In this document: one piece after another, positions 42,880 to 50,501 of the stretch | How the letters are laid out: every line of letters begins with the position of its first letter | How positions within the stretch are numbered: the stretch's first letter is position 1 | NCBI GenBank assembly: GCA_002502785.1 | Contig: DAQG01000103.1 | Span: forward strand, 1-54,143 | Source: Methanothrix harundinacea | GTDB taxonomy: Archaea; Halobacteriota; Methanosarcinia; Methanotrichales; Methanotrichaceae | Direction of reading: 5' to 3' | Length of the DNA stretch: 54,143 bases | The notes under the pieces: model-generated | The model's database searches: none | What the model was told of the DNA's origin: nothing | The model's input: the letters and a program-made list of their open reading frames with translations, nothing else | Made by a program: the position numbers and the translations under genes

Positions 42880-44076
42880 TCACCTCCGATCCGCCTTCTT
42901 CTCGATCGCCCTGCACAAAAGCTCACCGTCAGCGAATATCAGCTCAAAAAGCTCCCCCGCCGCCATCTCAGAGGCCCGCCTCGCTAGGCCCCGATCGGTG
43001 AGGGCGATGCTGTAGCCTCGGGAGAGGGTCGATAGAGGGCTCAGAGAATCCAGCTTTCCCGCGGCCAGCACCAGCCTTCCGGAGAGGACCTCAACGTTTC
43101 GATCCTCCGCCGAGATGAGCCGGTCGAGGGCCCGGTCGAGGTTCTGCCTCTGCTCAGAGACGATCCCGCGCATCCTCCTCCCGGATAAGGCCCTTCCCAG
43201 GTCCGCAAACCTCGCCCGCCTTCGTTCCAGGTTCGCCGAAAGAGATCGCGCCATCTTCGCCTCCATACCCTCCAGGCCCTCCCTCAGCCTCTCGACGTCG
43301 GGCCTCACCATCTCCGCCGCCGCAGAGGGTGTGGGGGCCCTAACATCAGCGACGAAGTCGGCTATCGTCACGTCCGTCTCGTGGCCGACGGCCGAGACGA
43401 CGGGACAGCCGGAAAGGAAGATCGCCCTCGCCACGAGTTCAGAGTTGAAGGGCGATAGATCCTCCGCCGAGCCCCCACCCCTACCCACGATTATCACATC
43501 GGCCGTACCCTGAAGGGCGGATATGGCCGAGGCGATCGACTCGGGAGCGGACTCCCCCTGGACCTGGGCAGGGGATATGACGATCCGGGCGGGACAGGAC
43601 CCGAGCACCCTCAGAACGTCCCTGAGGGCAGCGCCGTCGGCAGAGGTGACGACCCCTATGCAAGCCGGATAGGCGGGGACGGGCCTCTTCCTCTCGGCAT
43701 CAAAGAGCCCCTCGGCCGCAAGCCTCTCCTTCAAAAGCTCCAGCTCCAGGTATTTTCCGCCCAGGCCAGAATCCCGCCTTGCGGCCTTCACCAGGATCTG
43801 AACCTGACCCCTGGGACGGTAGAACTCGACATCCCCAAAGATGAGGACGTTCTGTCCGTTTTCAAGCTCGAAGTCGAGGCCGCCGCTGTGACCGCGGAAC
43901 AAGACGCAGGAGATCTGAGAGTCCCCGTCCTTGAGGGTGAAATACCGGTGCCCTGAACGGTGGTTCACGACGTTTGAGAGCTCACCCCGGGCCCATAGGT
44001 CAATGAGCCGGTGGTCTGTGGTCAGCCGCTCCCTGATCCTGGAGTTCAGCTCGCTGACGTTGAATACTCGGTTCAA
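42880..44076 (-). CDS. xseA: exodeoxyribonuclease VII large subunit
   Basis: Exonuclease VII degrades single-stranded DNA to oligonucleotides in both directions. The 398-residue protein has the OB domain (LWARGELSNVVNHRSGHRYFTLKD), the catalytic region with IGVVTSADGAALRDVLRVL and ADVIIVGRGGGSAEDLSPFN, then VSAVGHETDVTIADFVADVRAPTPSAAAEM, a coiled-coil region that binds XseB, and a C-terminal LSRGYSIAL. TTG start at 44076 with no obvious alternative. The system is bacterial in distribution and was probably acquired by an ancestor of these methanogens. Confidence 0.93.
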   Translation of the reverse strand: MNRVFNVSELNSRIRERLTTDHRLIDLWARGELSNVVNHRSGHRYFTLKDGDSQISCVLFRGHSGGLDFELENGQNVLIFGDVEFYRPRGQVQILVKAARRDSGLGGKYLELELLKERLAAEGLFDAERKRPVPAYPACIGVVTSADGAALRDVLRVLGSCPARIVISPAQVQGESAPESIASAISALQGTADVIIVGRGGGSAEDLSPFNSELVARAIFLSGCPVVSAVGHETDVTIADFVADVRAPTPSAAAEMVRPDVERLREGLEGMEAKMARSLSANLERRRARFADLGRALSGRRMRGIVSEQRQNLDRALDRLISAEDRNVEVLSGRLVLAAGKLDSLSPLSTLSRGYSIALTDRGLARRASEMAAGELFELIFADGELLCRAIEKKADRR

Positions 44077-44132
44077 TCATCATAAAAAGAGACTATACCA
44101 TATTTAAGGACTGTCGGCATAGGCCGAAAGAA

Positions 44133-44852
44133 ATGGCTGTTCAGTTGAAGATCGAGGGGGAGATGGTGAGGGCCAGGTTCATGTTGAGAAAGAATCGGTT
44201 CTCAGTCCTGGCCGAAATGGCGGACGGTGCGGGAAAGTTCGAGTGCCACCTTCCAAACCCCGGAAAGCTGAAGGAACTTCTCGTCCCCGGAACGGAGCTT
44301 CTCCTCCGGCCAGCCAAAAATCCGGACCGGCGCAAGACGAAATTCGACGTCTTCGCCGTCAGGACCGAAGCCGGGGCTGTGGTGGTTGACTCTCGAATTC
44401 CAAACAAGATAATGCGAGAGGCATTGAGCTCCGGAGAGTTGCTACAGTTTTCGGGATACGAGCTCGTCAGATCTGAGCCTGCTTACGGCAATAGCAGGCT
44501 CGACTTTCTCCTCGCTGGCGATGAATTGTGTCTTGTGGAGGTGAAAAGCTGCACCCTCGTGAGAGAGGGAATCGCCCTATTTCCCGACGCCCCCACCGAG
44601 AGGGGACGCCGCCACCTCTTGGAGCTAGCGAAGGCCCACAAAGAGGGCTATCGAGCCTCAGTCATCTTCGTCATCCAGAGGGAGGACGCGAAGGTCTTCA
44701 TGCCCAACGACGAGACCGATCCCGACTTCGGAACCGCTCTCAGAAAGGTCGCGGCAAGAGGAGTGGAGGCGATCGCCCTCGCTACGAGATATCAAAAGGG
44801 GTGCATTGAGCTGATCGGCGAGGTTCCCGTGGACCTTTCCGAACCCAAATAA
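44133..44852 (+). CDS. sfsA: SfsA family protein (sugar fermentation stimulation homolog)
   Basis: The 239-residue protein has FECHLPNPGKLKELLVPG, RLDFLLAGDELCLVEVKSCTL (a nuclease-like D-ExK arrangement), LFPDAPTERGRRHLLEL, and VIFVIQREDAKVF. These are the SfsA family motifs. Its role is not known with certainty; the PD-(D/E)xK-type core suggests nucleic-acid cleavage or binding. It is divergent from xseA with a 56-nt gap. Confidence 0.9.
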   Translation: MAVQLKIEGEMVRARFMLRKNRFSVLAEMADGAGKFECHLPNPGKLKELLVPGTELLLRPAKNPDRRKTKFDVFAVRTEAGAVVVDSRIPNKIMREALSSGELLQFSGYELVRSEPAYGNSRLDFLLAGDELCLVEVKSCTLVREGIALFPDAPTERGRRHLLELAKAHKEGYRASVIFVIQREDAKVFMPNDETDPDFGTALRKVAARGVEAIALATRYQKGCIELIGEVPVDLSEPK

Positions 44853-44879
44853 AGTTAATTGATTCCATCTCAAGCAAAC

Positions 44880-44887
44880 TTTATATG
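44880..44887 (+). promoter_or_regulatory. TATA box for the cbiMNQO operon
   Basis: TTTATATG predicts a transcript start near 44910. That excludes an ATG at 44890 and supports TTG 44944 as the cbiM start, with a leader of about 35 nt. Confidence 0.55.
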
Positions 44888-44943
44888 GCATGATCTCCCA
44901 CCTCGCGAGAAAGAAGCTGACCCCACGAATAGGAAGTGATCTT

Positions 44944-45642
44944 TTGCACATCATGGAAGGTTTCCTGCCCCATCCCTGGTGGGAGGTCTGGTATGCCCTC
45001 TCGCTCCCCGTAGTCATCTACGGGATGTACAAAATGAACCAGCTTGTAAAGGAGAGGAGAGAGACCCTCCCCCTCCTGGCCCTCGCCGGGGCCTTCATCT
45101 TTGTCCTATCCTCCCTCAAGCTCCCCTCGGTGACGGGCTCCAGCTCTCATCCCACCGGGACCGGGATGGGCTCCATCCTCTTCGGCCCAGCCATAACCGC
45201 GGTTCTGAGCCTGATAGTTTTGGTCTACCAGGCCCTCTTCCTCGCTCACGGCGGGATTACCACCCTGGGCGCCAACGTCTTCTCCATGGGTATCGCAGGG
45301 CCGGCGGTCGCCTATTTGGTTTACAAAGGGTGCGCTAGGTCAAACCTGAACTTTTACGTATCGATCTTCCTCGCAGCCTCTCTTGCTGACTGGGCCACGT
45401 ACCTCGTCACCTCCCTCCAGCTGGCCCTCGCCTTCCCGTCGGCGACCGGTGGGGTCGTCGGATCTTTTTACGCCTTCGGGACGGTCTTCGCCATAACCCA
45501 GGTGCCTCTCGCCATCGTGGAAGGGGTGATCACCGCCCTGATATTCAAGTACATAATCCAAGTGAAAGGAGAGGTCATGGTGAAGCTGAAGGTTATCGAC
45601 GAGAAAAAGCTCGGAAAGCTGAAGGAGATGATCTCGGCATGA
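44944..45642 (+). CDS. cbiM: cobalt ECF transporter substrate-binding protein CbiM
   Basis: CbiM is the metal-binding membrane subunit of the energy-coupling-factor cobalt importer. The N terminus after TTG 44944 is MHIMEGFLP, and in this family the free N terminus and His2 coordinate the metal, so the start must be here. AGGAAGTGAT precedes it. The protein (232 residues) has about seven hydrophobic segments, FVLSSLKLPSVTGSSSHPTGTGMG with conserved His, and AHGGITTLGANVFSMGIAGP. First gene of a tight four-gene operon. Confidence 0.94.
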   Translation: MHIMEGFLPHPWWEVWYALSLPVVIYGMYKMNQLVKERRETLPLLALAGAFIFVLSSLKLPSVTGSSSHPTGTGMGSILFGPAITAVLSLIVLVYQALFLAHGGITTLGANVFSMGIAGPAVAYLVYKGCARSNLNFYVSIFLAASLADWATYLVTSLQLALAFPSATGGVVGSFYAFGTVFAITQVPLAIVEGVITALIFKYIIQVKGEVMVKLKVIDEKKLGKLKEMISA

Positions 45643-45935
45643 AGGGAGAGATTATAGCTGGAACGGTTATCGTAATCTTTGCGGCCCTCTTCCTTTACGT
45701 CGCCGCAACAAACACCGGGGCCGAGTGGGGCGGCGCCGACGGCGAGGCCGAGGTCGTTGTCGAAGAGCTAACCGGGGGCACCTATGAGCCGTGGTTTGAG
45801 CCCATCTGGGAGCCGCCAAGCGGCGAGATCGAGAGCCTCCTCTTCAGCCTCCAGGCTGCGATCGGAGCGATAGTCATCGGATACTTCTTCGGCTACTACC
45901 GTGGAAAACAATCGAAAGGCCAACCTGAGGAATGA
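45639..45935 (+). CDS. cbiN: cobalt transport protein CbiN
   Basis: A 98-residue protein with two membrane helices (IIAGTVIVIFAALFLYVAA and LQAAIGAIVIGYFFGYYRG) and an extracytoplasmic loop between, the CbiN topology. It interacts with CbiM to allow metal insertion, and its presence favours cobalt over nickel as the imported metal. Starts 4 nt inside the cbiM stop. Confidence 0.93.
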   Translation: MKGEIIAGTVIVIFAALFLYVAATNTGAEWGGADGEAEVVVEELTGGTYEPWFEPIWEPPSGEIESLLFSLQAAIGAIVIGYFFGYYRGKQSKGQPEE

Positions 45936-45938
45936 GCC

Positions 45939-46724
45939 TTGCATCACGCCCTCCTGGACGAGTACGCCTTAAATAGCCCCCTCAGAAACAAGAACAACAA
46001 GCTAAAGCTCGGCCTGGTGGCAGCGGCCCTTCTCGTCGGCGTCTCCTCCACTTCGCCCGTAGCTCCGCTCTTCATCGCCCTCACCATGAGCCTCGCCACA
46101 ATCCGCCTCGGGAAAGTCCCGGCCAGATTCTACGCGGAGCTGGCCATCGCGCCCCTCAGCTTTGCCATCTTCGGGACCGCGATCATCCTCTTCTTCTTTG
46201 GGTCTGGCCCTGAGATATTCTCCCTGGAACTTTTGGGGAACCGTATAGGGGCGAGCGCCGAGGGCGCGGATCTAGCGGTACTCGTCGTCTCCAGGACCCT
46301 CAGCGGTATGTGCTGTCTATTCTTTTTGGCGCTGACGACGCCGATGGTGGAGCTCTTCGCGGTCCTGAAAAGATTGAGGATGCCCGACTCCTTCGTCGAG
46401 CTATCGATGATGATTTACCGGTACATCTTCGTCCTTCTCGAGGAAGCGATCAGGATGAGGCACGCCCAGGTCATGAGGCTCGGATACGACGGATTTAGGA
46501 GCTCAATTCAGTCTTTCTCGATGATGGCAAGCACCCTATTTCTCAGAACCTGGGAGCAGGGCGAGAAGCTCTACACCGCCATGGACGCGAGGTGCTACGA
46601 CGGAAAGCTATCTCTCTTCGAGGAGAAGAAGCCCATAAAGATCCAAGAACTCCTGGCAGCATCGGGCTACGTCACCATCATCGCCGCCCTGGCATACCTC
46701 TCTCGAGGGACGACATTATTCTGA
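45939..46724 (+). CDS. cbiQ: cobalt ECF transporter transmembrane protein CbiQ
   Basis: The 261-residue T-component links CbiMN to the ATPase. Five or so hydrophobic segments are seen and two cytoplasmic Ala-Arg-Gly-type coupling helices have diverged forms here (EEAIRMRHAQVMRLGYDG and AMDARCYDG). TTG start 45939 is 3 nt after the cbiN stop; no better start is visible. Next gene starts 10 nt after its stop. Confidence 0.92.
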   Translation: MHHALLDEYALNSPLRNKNNKLKLGLVAAALLVGVSSTSPVAPLFIALTMSLATIRLGKVPARFYAELAIAPLSFAIFGTAIILFFFGSGPEIFSLELLGNRIGASAEGADLAVLVVSRTLSGMCCLFFLALTTPMVELFAVLKRLRMPDSFVELSMMIYRYIFVLLEEAIRMRHAQVMRLGYDGFRSSIQSFSMMASTLFLRTWEQGEKLYTAMDARCYDGKLSLFEEKKPIKIQELLAASGYVTIIAALAYLSRGTTLF

Positions 46725-46734
46725 GGAGACGAAG

Positions 46735-48093
46735 ATGACATTGCTGGAGACGAAAAACCTCAGCTACATTTATCCTGACGGAACATCTGCCATCCGTGGG
46801 GTAGACCTCAGAATCGAGAGGGGCGAGAGGATAGCTTTCGTCGGACCGAACGGCTCGGGAAAGTCCACCCTCTTTCTGCTGCTGAACGGGACGCTACGCC
46901 CCACCGAGGGCAAGGTACTCTTCTGCGAAAAGCCCCTTCGATACGACACCCGCTCCCTTCGGGAGACGAGAAAGAAGGTGGGGATAGTCTTTCAGAACTC
47001 CGACGACCAGCTATTCGCCCCCACCGTCCGCCAGGACGTGGGCTTCGGCCCCACCAACCTCGGCCTTCCTAAGGACGAGGTGGAAAAAAAGGTCGAAATG
47101 GCCCTCGAATACGTCGGAATTGAGAAGCTGAAAAACAGGCCCCCCCACCACCTCAGCGGCGGCCAGAAGAAGAGGGCAGCCATCGCCGGGGTGATGGCGA
47201 TGGACCCGGAGGTTATGATCCTCGACGAGCCCCTATCCAACCTGGACCCAGCGGGGTCAGAAGAGGTGATGGAGCTTCTCGAAGAGCTGAACGAGAGGGG
47301 TACGACTCTAATCATATCAACCCACGACGTCGACCTCGCCTATCGGTGGTCTGACCGAATATACCTCCTGGCCGACGGGAGAATCGCGGATCAGGGCAGG
47401 CCAGAGGAGATCTTCGGGGATGCGAAGCTTCTGAGGGAATCTGGGCTGAGACAACCCCTAATAATGGAAGTGTACGACGAGATCTCAAGAAGAGAGCTTG
47501 CATCTCTCGGTAAAAGGCCGAGGAACGTACCGGAGCTGGTCGGCCACCTCAACCCGCCGGACCTTCGATGGATGAATGTTCCTCCCGGAACCGAGGTCGG
47601 TGAGACGATCTCTCCGGAAAAGAGCGAGAACGCAACAACGATGTTAACTCGATCCGAGCAGGTGAAGGTGATCCACCTCCAGGAGGGGGGTCGGGCCGTG
47701 GTGGAGACTCTGCAGAGATCGATCAGGCTCGGGTTCGTCATTGTCTACGACACAGACCACCAGGATCATGAGGACCTGAAGAGGCTAATGGAGGAGAGGA
47801 AAATCGATCTTGTGGGGGTCATGGGAACCAGGAGCAGGGCCTTCGCCGAAAAGCACGAGATCTCCACAGATATTGCCTCGAACGTGATAGACAGGACGAT
47901 ACTGCGGGCGCTCTGCGGAGATGAGGTCCTCATCCTCACCAACGGCGGCATGGTTGAGCACGCCAAAAGGCGCATCGAGGATTACTGCAACCAGAGCGGG
48001 ATGAAGATCGAGGTCGTCGTATTCGATGGTTTGCCCCAGAGCAAAGCGAAACTCACAGAACCGGTTCATGCCGATGCCGGCAAAAGCGCCTGA
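46735..48093 (+). CDS. cbiO: CbiO ATPase with a C-terminal extra domain
   Basis: The first ~275 residues are a standard ECF ATPase: FVGPNGSGKST (Walker A), HHLSGGQKKRAAIAG (signature), VMILDEPLSNLDPAG (Walker B), ISTHDVD. Then comes an extra ~175 residues not in bacterial CbiO. The end reads RLGFVIVYDTDHQDHEDL, VGVMGTRSRAFAEKHEI and ILTNGGMVEHAKRRIEDYC, like a Rossmann fold of its own. Similar extensions are known in methanogen CbiO proteins. The added domain's ligand and role are unknown. Last gene of the operon. Confidence 0.92.
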   Translation: MTLLETKNLSYIYPDGTSAIRGVDLRIERGERIAFVGPNGSGKSTLFLLLNGTLRPTEGKVLFCEKPLRYDTRSLRETRKKVGIVFQNSDDQLFAPTVRQDVGFGPTNLGLPKDEVEKKVEMALEYVGIEKLKNRPPHHLSGGQKKRAAIAGVMAMDPEVMILDEPLSNLDPAGSEEVMELLEELNERGTTLIISTHDVDLAYRWSDRIYLLADGRIADQGRPEEIFGDAKLLRESGLRQPLIMEVYDEISRRELASLGKRPRNVPELVGHLNPPDLRWMNVPPGTEVGETISPEKSENATTMLTRSEQVKVIHLQEGGRAVVETLQRSIRLGFVIVYDTDHQDHEDLKRLMEERKIDLVGVMGTRSRAFAEKHEISTDIASNVIDRTILRALCGDEVLILTNGGMVEHAKRRIEDYCNQSGMKIEVVVFDGLPQSKAKLTEPVHADAGKSA

Positions 48094-48240
48094 CAGGTCA
48101 AGATCCCATCCCTCGGCCGACTTGAGGGGGGCCCTAACCCTCTTTTGAGACTGACAAGTGAGCTGTAAAGACGTGTATCTTCATCCATATTGTGCATATG
48201 TTATGGATTCCATCGAAATACATGATATCCGGTTGATAAA
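48094..48240. other. spacer after cbiO with terminator-like sequence
   Basis: Contains GAGGGGGGCCCTAACCCTC followed by TTTTGAG soon after the cbiO stop, which could end the operon. Beyond that the sequence is AT-rich with no open frame of note. Confidence 0.4.
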
Positions 48241-48250
48241 AACTTATATA
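48241..48250 (+). promoter_or_regulatory. strong TATA/BRE with no gene downstream
   Basis: GATAAAAACTTATATATGG is a near-ideal archaeal BRE-TATA element (TTATATAT at 48244-48251). It points at 48273 as start on the plus strand, yet no real open frame follows before larB on the other strand. Confidence 0.6.
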
Positions 48251-48269
48251 TGGCTACCGTGGGGGCAGA

Positions 48270-48375
48270 TGACGCCCACAGAGTTACAATATTGTGAAAA
48301 GTAGGTGTGAGCGGGTAGGGGAGTGGGGGTTAGTGAAAAATTAGTTTACCCGCTCGTGTATATTCCTCTGTATGA
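48270..48375 (+). ncRNA. candidate structured small RNA between cbiO and larB
   Basis: Downstream of the TATA box at 48244-48251 a 9-bp perfect inverted repeat occurs: GAGCGGGTA at 48309-48317 and TACCCGCTC at 48347-48355, with a G-rich 29-nt loop. The region has no ribosome-binding site and only a poor open frame. The 3' side is AT-rich (TATGATTGTATAAATAG). Boundaries are estimates. It might be a small RNA or a leader related to metal genes; I have no evidence of function. Confidence 0.4.
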
Positions 48376-48415
48376 TTGTATAAATAGTTTTCCTACCAAT
48401 AATTCAAAACAGCCA

Positions 48416-49198
48416 TTACATATTTCGCCTCTTTGCAGCCCGATTGGCGATCTTTGCTGCAAAAGCGCCAGCCACAAACCCAGCGTCGATGTTGACCACG
48501 ACCATAACAGAACATGACTGGAGCATGGAGAGGAGGGCCGCCTCACCCCTTCCGCCGGCGCCGTAGCCCGTCGAGACCGGAAGCCCCACGACGGGAGCTT
48601 CCATGAGACCTGCCACCACCGCGGGAAGGGTCCCCTCCCGACCTGCCGCCACCACCAGAGCGTCTGCGTCCATCATCCTTTCCAGGGACGGAAATAGCCT
48701 GTGAATCCCCGCGACTCCAACGTCGTACTCTGACACCGTCTCGCAGCCCAAAAACTCGGCGGTCACCCTCGCCTCCTCGGCGACGGGGATGTCTGCGGTG
48801 CCTGCGGAGAGTATGCCGACCTTTCCCCCAGAAAAGTTCGGTGAAGCGTCCCTTGCGATGACCGCGGCTTTCGCCCTCTCCTCCCATCTCAGGTCCGCCC
48901 CCTCGGGGAGAGGAAGCTCTCTCAGAGCTGCAAGCTGTTCAGATGAAACCCTGGTTATGAGGACCGACTTCGACGCCTCCAGGAAAGATAGAGCTATTTC
49001 CACCAGGTCGGAAGAGCTTTTTCCCTCCGCCAGGATCGCCTCGGGGATTCCTATCCTGTCGACCCGGCTCGGATCGAGCTTGGCCATCTTTCCCACCTCT
49101 CGATAGGATAGGAGGTTGACCTGGCGGGCGGCCCCCTCCAGCGAGATTTCGCCCCTGGCGAATCTCTCCAGGATCTCTTTGAGGTTCGACGTCACCAC
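48416..49198 (-). CDS. larB: nickel-pincer cofactor biosynthesis protein LarB
   Basis: LarB carboxylates nicotinic acid adenine dinucleotide, the first step toward the nickel-pincer nucleotide cofactor. The 260-residue protein has an N-terminal helical part (ILERFARGEISLEGAARQ) and a PurE-like core with VGILSAGTADIPVAEEA, ALVVAAGREGTLPAVVAGL and VVGLPVSTGYGAGGRGEAALL. LarC and LarE are not in this window. GTG start at 49198. Neighbour to a cobalt importer and a possible ncRNA. Confidence 0.93.
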   Translation of the reverse strand: MVTSNLKEILERFARGEISLEGAARQVNLLSYREVGKMAKLDPSRVDRIGIPEAILAEGKSSSDLVEIALSFLEASKSVLITRVSSEQLAALRELPLPEGADLRWEERAKAAVIARDASPNFSGGKVGILSAGTADIPVAEEARVTAEFLGCETVSEYDVGVAGIHRLFPSLERMMDADALVVAAGREGTLPAVVAGLMEAPVVGLPVSTGYGAGGRGEAALLSMLQSCSVMVVVNIDAGFVAGAFAAKIANRAAKRRNM

Positions 49199-49257
49199 CG
49201 AAATCTTACATTCAAGAGGATAAATGGTTTATCCTGAACCGTTCGTTGTAGCGGGCG

Positions 49258-50460
49258 ATGAAGGTTAATCTCGATCTTCACATCCATTCGCGGTACTCCG
49301 CGGCCACATCGGCCAAGATGGACCTGCCCACCATAGCCAGAGAGGCCGCCAAGAAGGGCATCAAGATGGTGGCCACCGGGGACTGTCTCCATTCCAAATG
49401 GATGGCGGAGGTGAGGGAGCTTCCCGAAAGGGACGGGCTGTTTTGGCTCGAAGATACGGCCTTCGTTCTCACCACCGAGGTGGAGGACTCCTCGAGAGTA
49501 CATCATCTCATAATCGTTCCCGAGGCTTCCAAGGCGTCGGAGCTGAGAGAGGCGTTTTCAGCCAGGGCCACAAGCCTCGACTCGGATGGCAGGCCCACTC
49601 TCCGAATGAGCCCGCCAGAGATCACCGATGCGGCTCTGGAAGCCGGTTGCCTGATAGGTCCGAGCCATGCCTTCACCCCCTGGACCGGAATGTACGCCCA
49701 CTACCCCACCCTCAGAGAATGCTACAAAGACAGGTCTGATAAGATCCTCTACATCGAGCTCGGCCTGAGCGCCGATTCCGATTACGCCGACAGGATATCC
49801 GAACTGAAAGAGAAGACCTTTCTTACGAACTCCGATGCTCACTCGCCATGGCCGAACAAGCTGGGAAGAGAGTTCAACCAGATGCAGATGACGGACCTGA
49901 GATTCGAGGATCTGAGAAAGGCGATAAAGCGCGAGGGGGGATGCGGCCCCACTTTGAACGTCGGCTTCTATCCAGACGAGGGAAAGTACAACAGAACCGC
50001 ATGCACCCGGTGCTACAAGCATTATTCTCCCGAGGAGATGAAAGAGAGAAGGGGAAGGTGCGAATGCGGGGGTCTGATAAAGCTAGGCGTCAGAGATAGG
50101 GTGGTGATGCTGGCAGACAACTGCGAACCGGTACATCCCGATCACCGGCCGCCCTACCTCCATCTGATACCCCTCGCGGAGATCATCGCCATGGCTCTCG
50201 ATGTCAAGAGCGTTTATTCCGCAAAGGTCCAGAAGACCTGGAACGAGCTGATCAGGGGAACAAGCGAGATCCAAGTACTGGTGTATGCGGACCTCTCAAA
50301 GCTTGAGGGCGAAGACGGGGTCGTAGATGCGATCCGAGCCTTCAGGTCGAAAGATGTGGTGGTGGTGCCAGGCGGTGGAGGAAAGTACGGCCAGGTGAGG
50401 CTTCCAGACCGCCAGAATTCCAGAAAAAACGACGATCAGAGATCGCTATTCGATTTTTGA
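49258..50460 (+). CDS. endonuclease Q family DNA-repair nuclease (PHP domain)
   Basis: The 400-residue protein is the TIGR00375/EndoQ family. EndoQ cuts the strand 5' of uracil, hypoxanthine and abasic sites. The PHP metal site shows as LDLHIHSRYS, TGDCLHSKW, IGPSHAFTPW and TNSDAHSPW. A zinc-finger-like C-x2-C ... C-x-C module follows (CTRCYKHYSPEE then RCECGG). The extreme C terminus DDQRSLFDF matches a PCNA-interacting PIP box (Q-x2-L-x2-F). ATG 49258 begins at the first strand. Divergent from larB. Confidence 0.88.
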   Translation: MKVNLDLHIHSRYSAATSAKMDLPTIAREAAKKGIKMVATGDCLHSKWMAEVRELPERDGLFWLEDTAFVLTTEVEDSSRVHHLIIVPEASKASELREAFSARATSLDSDGRPTLRMSPPEITDAALEAGCLIGPSHAFTPWTGMYAHYPTLRECYKDRSDKILYIELGLSADSDYADRISELKEKTFLTNSDAHSPWPNKLGREFNQMQMTDLRFEDLRKAIKREGGCGPTLNVGFYPDEGKYNRTACTRCYKHYSPEEMKERRGRCECGGLIKLGVRDRVVMLADNCEPVHPDHRPPYLHLIPLAEIIAMALDVKSVYSAKVQKTWNELIRGTSEIQVLVYADLSKLEGEDGVVDAIRAFRSKDVVVVPGGGGKYGQVRLPDRQNSRKNDDQRSLFDF

Positions 50461-50501
50461 ATTAAGGGCGAAAAAGAAGATACGAAGAACTGTGGCCTTG
50501 A

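Noticed and set aside
48323..48517. 64-codon plus-strand frame after the orphan promoter
   Set aside because: Antisense to the end of larB, no ribosome-binding site, GTG-poor start; a noncoding RNA fits better.
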